From assembly GCA_964641775.1 (NCBI GenBank), contig CAZXLK010000061.1, forward strand, positions 1 to 8,772: a stretch of DNA of 8,772 nucleotides. Direction: 5' to 3'. Position 1 is the stretch's first letter, and each line of letters starts with the position of its first letter. The notes beneath the pieces were generated by a model that saw only the letters and a list, made by a program, of their open reading frames with translations, was not told the origin of the DNA and searched no databases. The stretch comes from CAIPFQ01 sp964641775 (lineage in GTDB: Bacteria > Chlamydiota > Chlamydiia > Chlamydiales > SM23-39). Below are positions 5,939-8,772 of the stretch, piece by piece. The translations under genes and the position numbers were made by a program.

Positions 5939-6839
5939 GATCAAAGGGATTATTCTAGCAGGGGGAAATGGCTCTCGCCTCTATCCTGCAACACTGGCAG
6001 TTTGCAAACAGCTGCTGCCCATTTTTGATAAACCGATGATCTATTATCCCATGTCTACTCTCATGATGGCAGGCATTCGAGATATTTTGATCATTTCCAC
6101 TCCTCAAGACACGCCTCGCTTTGAAAAACTCTTTCAAGACGGCTCTTTTCTTGGCTTGAAGATTTCTTATGCCGTACAGCCATTTCCCGGAGGTATTGCT
6201 CAGGCGCTTCTCATCGGCGAGGATTTTTTGCAAAATAGATCTGTTTGTTTGATTTTGGGAGATAATATTTTTTATGGGGCAAACTTACCCAAATTGCTTA
6301 AAAGTGCAGCCAAACTCCGCATTGGTGGAAGAATTTTCGGATACCGCGTCAAAGATCCAAAGCGGTATGGCGTAGTAGAATTTAACGAAAAGATGCAGGT
6401 GATCGGAATTGAAGAAAAACCAACAATTCCCAAATCCCACTATGCTGCACCGGGTCTTTATTTTTATGGTCCGGAAGCTGTCCAAATGGTTAAAAATTTA
6501 AAGCCATCTTCTCGGGGTGAAGTAGAGATTAGCGATCTCAATCAGCTCTACATTGAAAAAAAGCAATTATCTCTTCAACTTCTTGGAAGAGGCTATGCAT
6601 GGCTCGACACAGGAACATTTGATTCTTTTCAAAAAGCCTCTCTTTTTGTTCAGACAATCCAAGAGCGGCAAGGGATCAAAATTTCTTGCATCGAAGAGAT
6701 CGCTTACTCAAGCGGCTACATAGACAAAGATCAGCTTCTACAAATTGCTTCTCGCTATCCCAATGAATATGGCGATTATCTTCGCAGTCTTACTTTAGAA
6801 GAAAAATTCTTGCATTCATTTCAAAAAATACTTACATAA
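5877..6839 (+). CDS. rmlA: Glucose-1-phosphate thymidylyltransferase (RmlA/RfbA)
   Basis: RmlA makes dTDP-glucose from dTTP and glucose 1-phosphate, the first step toward dTDP-rhamnose and other deoxysugars. Seen: the nucleotidyltransferase loop LAGGNGSRLYPAT (27-39), CKQLLPIFDKPMIYYPMS (43-60), VQPFPGGIAQA (100-110), LGDN with metal ligand Asp129, EEKP with Lys181, RGEVEISDLN (213-222) and WLDTGT (242-247, Asp244). The conserved core fits a normal-length RmlA. The usual QPSP(D/E)G motif is QPFPGG here. The only ATG is at 5877, giving about 22 extra residues before the conserved KGIILAGG. The overlap with accC is 62 nt, and the nearest GGAGG is 18 nt away, too far. A CTG (5913) or a non-AUG start close to 5940 is possible, so the start is uncertain. 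No rmlB, rmlC or rmlD is nearby. Confidence 0.93.
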   Translation: MITQSTISTSSSLKAAPSKDRIKGIILAGGNGSRLYPATLAVCKQLLPIFDKPMIYYPMSTLMMAGIRDILIISTPQDTPRFEKLFQDGSFLGLKISYAVQPFPGGIAQALLIGEDFLQNRSVCLILGDNIFYGANLPKLLKSAAKLRIGGRIFGYRVKDPKRYGVVEFNEKMQVIGIEEKPTIPKSHYAAPGLYFYGPEAVQMVKNLKPSSRGEVEISDLNQLYIEKKQLSLQLLGRGYAWLDTGTFDSFQKASLFVQTIQERQGIKISCIEEIAYSSGYIDKDQLLQIASRYPNEYGDYLRSLTLEEKFLHSFQKILT

Positions 6840-6845
6840 AGTATT
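6827..6845. other. Weak A/T stem-loop at the end of rmlA
   Basis: AATACTT (6827-6833) and AAGTATT (6839-6845) form a 7-bp stem with a 5-nt loop around the rmlA stop codon. It has one G-C pair and no T-tract after it, so it is a poor terminator. Read-through from the operon into the SWIB gene remains possible. Confidence 0.35.
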
Positions 6846-6846
6846 G

Positions 6847-6902
6847 AAAGGAGCTGTCAATTGAGGCTCACCAAACACGTAAGGGAAATGAATTATGGCT
6901 AA
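6847..6902 (+). other. Possible 13-codon leader ORF with a strong Shine-Dalgarno
   Basis: AAAGGAG (6847-6853) is the best ribosome binding site in the window and is followed after 7 nt by TTG (6861). That frame runs for 13 codons (MRLTKHVREMNYG if TTG is read as Met) and stops with TAA at 6900-6902, just after the ATG of the SWIB gene at 6895. A leader peptide coupled to SWIB translation is one reading. An unused purine-rich stretch is the simpler alternative, because TTG is a weak start. Confidence 0.25.
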
Positions 6903-7203
6903 AGCTAGAAAAAGAAAGACAAAAGCAAGAAAAACAAAAGTGAAAAGAAAAACAAAGAGAAAATCTGTTCTATCAACGATGAAATGTACTCTTTCTCCAG
7001 ATCTTGCAGCAGTTGTTGGTGCAAAGACAATGACCCGTCCTCAAGTTGTGAAAAAAGTCTGGGCGCACATCAAAGCAAAGAAACTGCAAGACCCAAAACA
7101 TCGAAGAATCATTCATCCCGATGCAAAACTTGCACCGGTTTTGGGCAAAAAACCAATTGATATGCTCAAAATGGCTGGCGCTCTCAGCAAGCACATCAAG
7201 TAA
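6895..7203 (+). CDS. SWIB-domain protein with histone-like basic tail
   Basis: This 102-residue protein has two parts. Residues 1-24 are extremely basic, with about 15 Lys/Arg in repeats such as KTKARKTK and KRKTKRK, like the tails of chlamydial histone-like proteins. Residues 28-102 form a SWIB/MDM2 domain: LSPDLAAVVGAKTMTR, then VVKKVWAHIKAKKLQDPKHR, then the closing LGKKPIDMLKMAGALSKHI. SWIB domains are known from eukaryotic SWI/SNF complexes and occur in bacteria mainly in chlamydiae, both alone and fused to topoisomerase I. A DNA-bound chromatin or transcription role is inferred. AAGGGA (6881-6886) lies 8 nt before the ATG and supports the start. It stands 55 nt after rmlA and converges on the yitT-like gene. 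The basic tail has almost only AAA/AAG and AGA codons. No C. trachomatis function can be transferred with certainty. Confidence 0.92.
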   Translation: MAKARKRKTKARKTKVKRKTKRKSVLSTMKCTLSPDLAAVVGAKTMTRPQVVKKVWAHIKAKKLQDPKHRRIIHPDAKLAPVLGKKPIDMLKMAGALSKHIK

Positions 7204-7220
7204 AAATAGAAAGTTTTTAC
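7200..7220. other. A/T stem-loop at the SWIB stop codon
   Basis: GTAAAAA (7200-7206) and TTTTTAC (7214-7220) form a perfect 7-bp stem around a 7-nt loop. The left arm includes the TAA stop codon of the SWIB gene. It adjoins the hexamer dyad that begins at 7228. On its own it is too A/T-rich to be a convincing terminator, but it could add to the structure at this convergent junction. Confidence 0.4.
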
Positions 7221-7227
7221 CGAAAGG

Positions 7228-7313
7228 GATACCGATACCGTGACCGTTACCGAGACCGTGACCGACTAAATAATCCGAGTTTCGGTCTCGGTAACGGTCA
7301 CGGTATCGGTATC
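7228..7313. repeat. 31-bp perfect inverted repeat of hexamers; likely bidirectional terminator
   Basis: The left arm (7228-7258) and right arm (7283-7313) are exact reverse complements over 31 bp, with a 24-nt loop. The left arm reads in steps of six as units of the form GNNACC: GATACC twice, then GTGACC, GTTACC and GAGACC. One more unit (GTGACC at 7258-7263) runs into the loop. It lies between convergent genes (SWIB on +, YitT-like on -). T-rich bases follow on both sides: TTTCTTTCT at 7319-7327 on the + strand, and CTTTC then TTTTT stretches on the - strand. A transcript hairpin of this length would be very stable, so two-way termination is the likely job. The arms are too long and too regular for an ordinary terminator, suggesting a repeat family co-opted for it. 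Confidence 0.85.
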
Positions 7314-7330
7314 GGAAATTTCTTTCTAAA

Positions 7331-8242
7331 TCACATAAATCTTTTCGCTAAGCTCTTTTTCTCACGCCGTTTCAAGGCAATGCGGGCTTTTTGGCCATAG
7401 GCCACTTCATGGAGGTTTTCAATGGCAATAAAGGCTGCCGGGTCTTCCCGAAGAACGATTTCTTTGAGATCGGCAAGATCTAGCCTTTCGACAATGACAA
7501 ATAAAATATCTCGGTCCTCTCCTGAATAGCCCCCTTTTCCTTTGATGAAAGTAAGGCCAAGCCCTAGATCATGGGTAATGATTTTGCTAAGCTTTTCCGG
7601 TTTGGAGCACATGATTAAAACCGACTTGAGCTCTTCAAGCCCTGCAATGACAACATCCATCATCTTATAAGCTACGATATAGGTCATGAGCGATCTTAAA
7701 GCGCTATGCCAATCATTAAAAATCCAGCCATAGGCTCCAAATACGAAGATATTGATCCCAAAGATCACCTGGCCGACAGTATAGCCCTTTTTTCGATTGA
7801 TGATGATCGCTAAAATTTCCGTACCATCCAAACAGCCGCTATAGCGGATGACAAAGCCGGCTCCTACGCCCAAAATCGCACCGCCAATCACAATGGCCTC
7901 CAAGTAATCAGAGGCAAAGGTAGGGATCCTATTTAAAAGATAAAGAAACCAAATAAACCAAAGATTGGCCGCAAGCATATGTAAAACAAAGGTGCGGCGG
8001 ATGAAGCGCCATGCAAGATAAATGAATGGAATGTTCAGAAGGATGAAAAAGTAGGAAATATATTCGCTTCCCCAAAGCCTTCCAAAAATCAACGAAACGC
8101 CGATCACTCCGCCGTCGATCAATTCATTGGGGATTAAAAAGACCCGAAGGGCCAGTGCTGCAAGAAAAGCTCCCACTCCCATCCCAACAATGCTGATGAT
8201 CTCTTGCACAAATTTTTTTCTGGGATGTACTGTATGGGCCAT
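7331..8242 (-). CDS. YitT-family membrane protein (DUF161 plus DUF2179)
   Basis: A 303-residue inner-membrane protein of the YitT family, whose transport or other function is not established. The N-terminal DUF161 part has hydrophobic segments at about 15-36, 60-78, 86-104, 115-135 and 157-178, with a weaker one near 184-201. The family hallmarks are FLIPNELIDGGVIGVSL (35-51) and the GCLDGTEILA stretch (136-145). The soluble DUF2179 part covers about 207-284, with GLTFIKGKGGYSG (229-241) as the conserved turn and a closing region around FIAIENLHEVAYG. A basic tail follows (284-303). The ATG at 8242 gives a standard N-terminus but has no clear Shine-Dalgarno. A near-consensus promoter lies immediately upstream, so the mRNA may start at the ATG itself. 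The gene stands alone on the - strand, convergent with the SWIB gene. Confidence 0.92.
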   Translation of the reverse strand: MAHTVHPRKKFVQEIISIVGMGVGAFLAALALRVFLIPNELIDGGVIGVSLIFGRLWGSEYISYFFILLNIPFIYLAWRFIRRTFVLHMLAANLWFIWFLYLLNRIPTFASDYLEAIVIGGAILGVGAGFVIRYSGCLDGTEILAIIINRKKGYTVGQVIFGINIFVFGAYGWIFNDWHSALRSLMTYIVAYKMMDVVIAGLEELKSVLIMCSKPEKLSKIITHDLGLGLTFIKGKGGYSGEDRDILFVIVERLDLADLKEIVLREDPAAFIAIENLHEVAYGQKARIALKRREKKSLAKRFM

Positions 8243-8248
8243 CTTAAA

Positions 8249-8277
8249 AGAATACCCGTTATACTCAAGTTTGTCAA
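8249..8277 (-). promoter_or_regulatory. Near-consensus sigma-70-type promoter of the yitT-like gene
   Basis: Read on the - strand, TTGACA (8277-8272) is a perfect -35 and TATTCT (8254-8249) is a -10 with four of six consensus bases, separated by exactly 17 nt. The expected start site, about 7 nt downstream of the -10, falls at 8242-8243, which is the A of the ATG or one base before it. A second AT hexamer, TATAAC, lies between the two, but no good -35 fits it. Confidence 0.65.
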
Positions 8278-8284
8278 AAATAGA

Positions 8285-8380
8285 TTCGCGGGAGACGGGC
8301 TTCCCATCTCGCTCATAAAATTCGCGGGAGACGGGGCTTCCCTCGCGGCCTGCGGCCTCCGGGACGGCGGTTTTGGCTAA
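8285..8380. repeat. Partial, degraded copies of the GC-rich repeat
   Basis: Positions 8285-8305 carry a 21-nt fragment of the repeat (it starts TTCGCGGGAGACGGG). Positions 8321-8380 match the last 58-60 bases of the full unit, from TTCGCGGGAG through the GGCCTGCGGCC palindrome and GACGGCGG to GGCTAA. A TCTCGCT (8307-8313) before CATAAAAT suggests this copy once continued left and has picked up about 8 extra bases. The -35 box of the yitT-like promoter ends only 8 nt from the first fragment. Confidence 0.85.
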
Positions 8381-8545
8381 GAGGCCGTGAAAAAATGGTT
8401 GCTCATTCGCTTTTGATAAATTTTTGGCCCTTTTTCCGCTTTAGCCTTCGCCCAACTCTATTCGAGTTGGCCTCGGCTTGCATCGAAAAAATTGCAGAAA
8501 AATTTAAGCAAAATCGATGGCTGCCCCCATTTTTTCACAACCTCC
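8381..8545. mobile_element. 165-bp palindromic MITE-like element inside the repeat array
   Basis: The element is one long imperfect palindrome. Its tips are GAGGCCGTGAAAAAATGG (8381-8398) and CCATTTTTTCACAACCTC (8527-8544), 16 of 18 matching. Its centre is CCAACTC (8452-8458), loop TATTC, GAGTTGG (8464-8470). In between, the arms align at roughly two thirds to three quarters identity with small gaps, including a shared AAATTTTT. There is no credible ORF. The flanking bases read GCTAA on the left and AAAGC on the right, while the repeat junction at 8658-8665 reads GCTAAAGC without the element. This fits an insertion with a 2-bp (AA) target duplication, although the A-run makes the exact ends ambiguous. 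A non-autonomous transposable element is inferred; deletion from an ancestral form is the alternative. Confidence 0.6.
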
Positions 8546-8772
8546 AAAGCAAAAACTCTCGCCCCCGTACGCAAGCCAATACTTTGGCTTGCTTCCTCTC
8601 GCTTCGCGGGAGACGGGGCTTCCCTCGCGGCCTGCGGCCTCCGGGACGGCGGTTTTTGCTAAAGCAAAAACTCTCGCCCCCGTACGCAAGCCAATACTTT
8701 GGCTTGCTTCCTCTCGCTTCGCGGGAGACGGGGCTTCCCTCGCGGCCTGCGGCCTCCGGGACGGCGGTTTTG
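8546..8772. repeat. Tandem array of a GC-rich 115-bp unit, running off the window
   Basis: Copy 1 is 8546-8660 and copy 2 is 8661-8772, nearly identical at a period of 115. The one difference I see is five versus four T near the end (8653-8657 versus 8768-8771). Each unit holds a 9-bp hairpin, GCAAGCCAA and TTGGCTTGC (8571-8579 and 8584-8592), a GGCCTGCGGCC palindrome (8629-8639), and ends related as GCAAAAAC near the left and GTTTTTGC at the right. At the junction, TTTTTGC (8653-8659), loop TAAA and GCAAAAA (8664-8670) form another dyad. The unit length is not a multiple of three and the frames are short, so coding is unlikely. Base composition is clearly more GC-rich than the genes. The array is open at the right edge, so the copy number is unknown. 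Confidence 0.9.

Noticed and set aside
8127..8318. 63-residue frame on the + strand opposite the start of the yitT-like gene
   Set aside because: It is antisense to a well-supported membrane protein and crosses its promoter. Its Lys/Arg/Ala/Pro-rich sequence shows no family motif.
8504..8689. 61-residue frame on the - strand within the tandem repeat
   Set aside because: It is made mostly of repeat sequence, the 115-bp period shifts the frame between copies, and there is no ribosome binding site. It looks like a chance product of GC-rich DNA.
8546..8772. CRISPR array
   Set aside because: The repeated units are 115 bp, contiguous and nearly identical throughout, with no variable spacers and no cas gene in the window.

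Overview
The window looks like chromosomal DNA of a chlamydia, most likely one of the environmental (Parachlamydia-, Waddlia- or Simkania-like) lineages rather than a Chlamydia species. The main evidence is the gene order rpe ... efp-accB-accC, which matches the order I recall around CT121-CT124 of C. trachomatis. Other support comes from an EF-P with the divergent tip loop of the chlamydial first paralogue, and a small SWIB-domain protein with a histone-like Lys/Arg tail. The genes are AT-leaning, and the intergenic repeats at the right edge are much richer in GC. This placement is an inference from gene content, not a database match.

Layout. (1) Positions 3-1148 hold the 3' part of an unrecognised conserved-looking protein whose start may lie left of the window. 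(2) A 189-nt spacer is almost filled by nested inverted repeats. (3) Positions 1338-6839 hold seven genes on the + strand: rpe, yvcK, a HAD phosphatase, efp, accB, accC and rmlA. Every gene overlaps the next, by 4, 17, 4, 17, 4 and 62 nt. This is probably one transcript with strong translational coupling. (4) Positions 6895-7203 encode the SWIB protein. (5) A 31-bp perfect inverted repeat built of hexamers lies between convergent genes. (6) A YitT-family membrane protein runs on the - strand (7331-8242) from a near-consensus promoter placed so close that the mRNA is predicted to be leaderless. (7) Positions 8243-8772 are non-coding. They hold a GC-rich 115-bp tandem repeat, older fragments of it, and a 165-bp palindromic (MITE-like) element that appears to sit in the loop of a palindromic repeat junction. 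The array runs off the right edge.

How the genes work together. The operon combines central metabolism (Rpe, pentose phosphate pathway), carbon-flux or envelope control (YvcK), translation of polyproline stretches (EF-P), the first step of fatty-acid synthesis (AccB carrier plus AccC carboxylase) and a nucleotide-sugar synthase (RmlA). Translation, lipid supply and surface polysaccharide precursor supply would thus be co-expressed. The genes are mostly ordinary. The least explained material is in the spacers: period-6 dyads at two sites, and the palindrome-in-palindrome repeat region at the right end.
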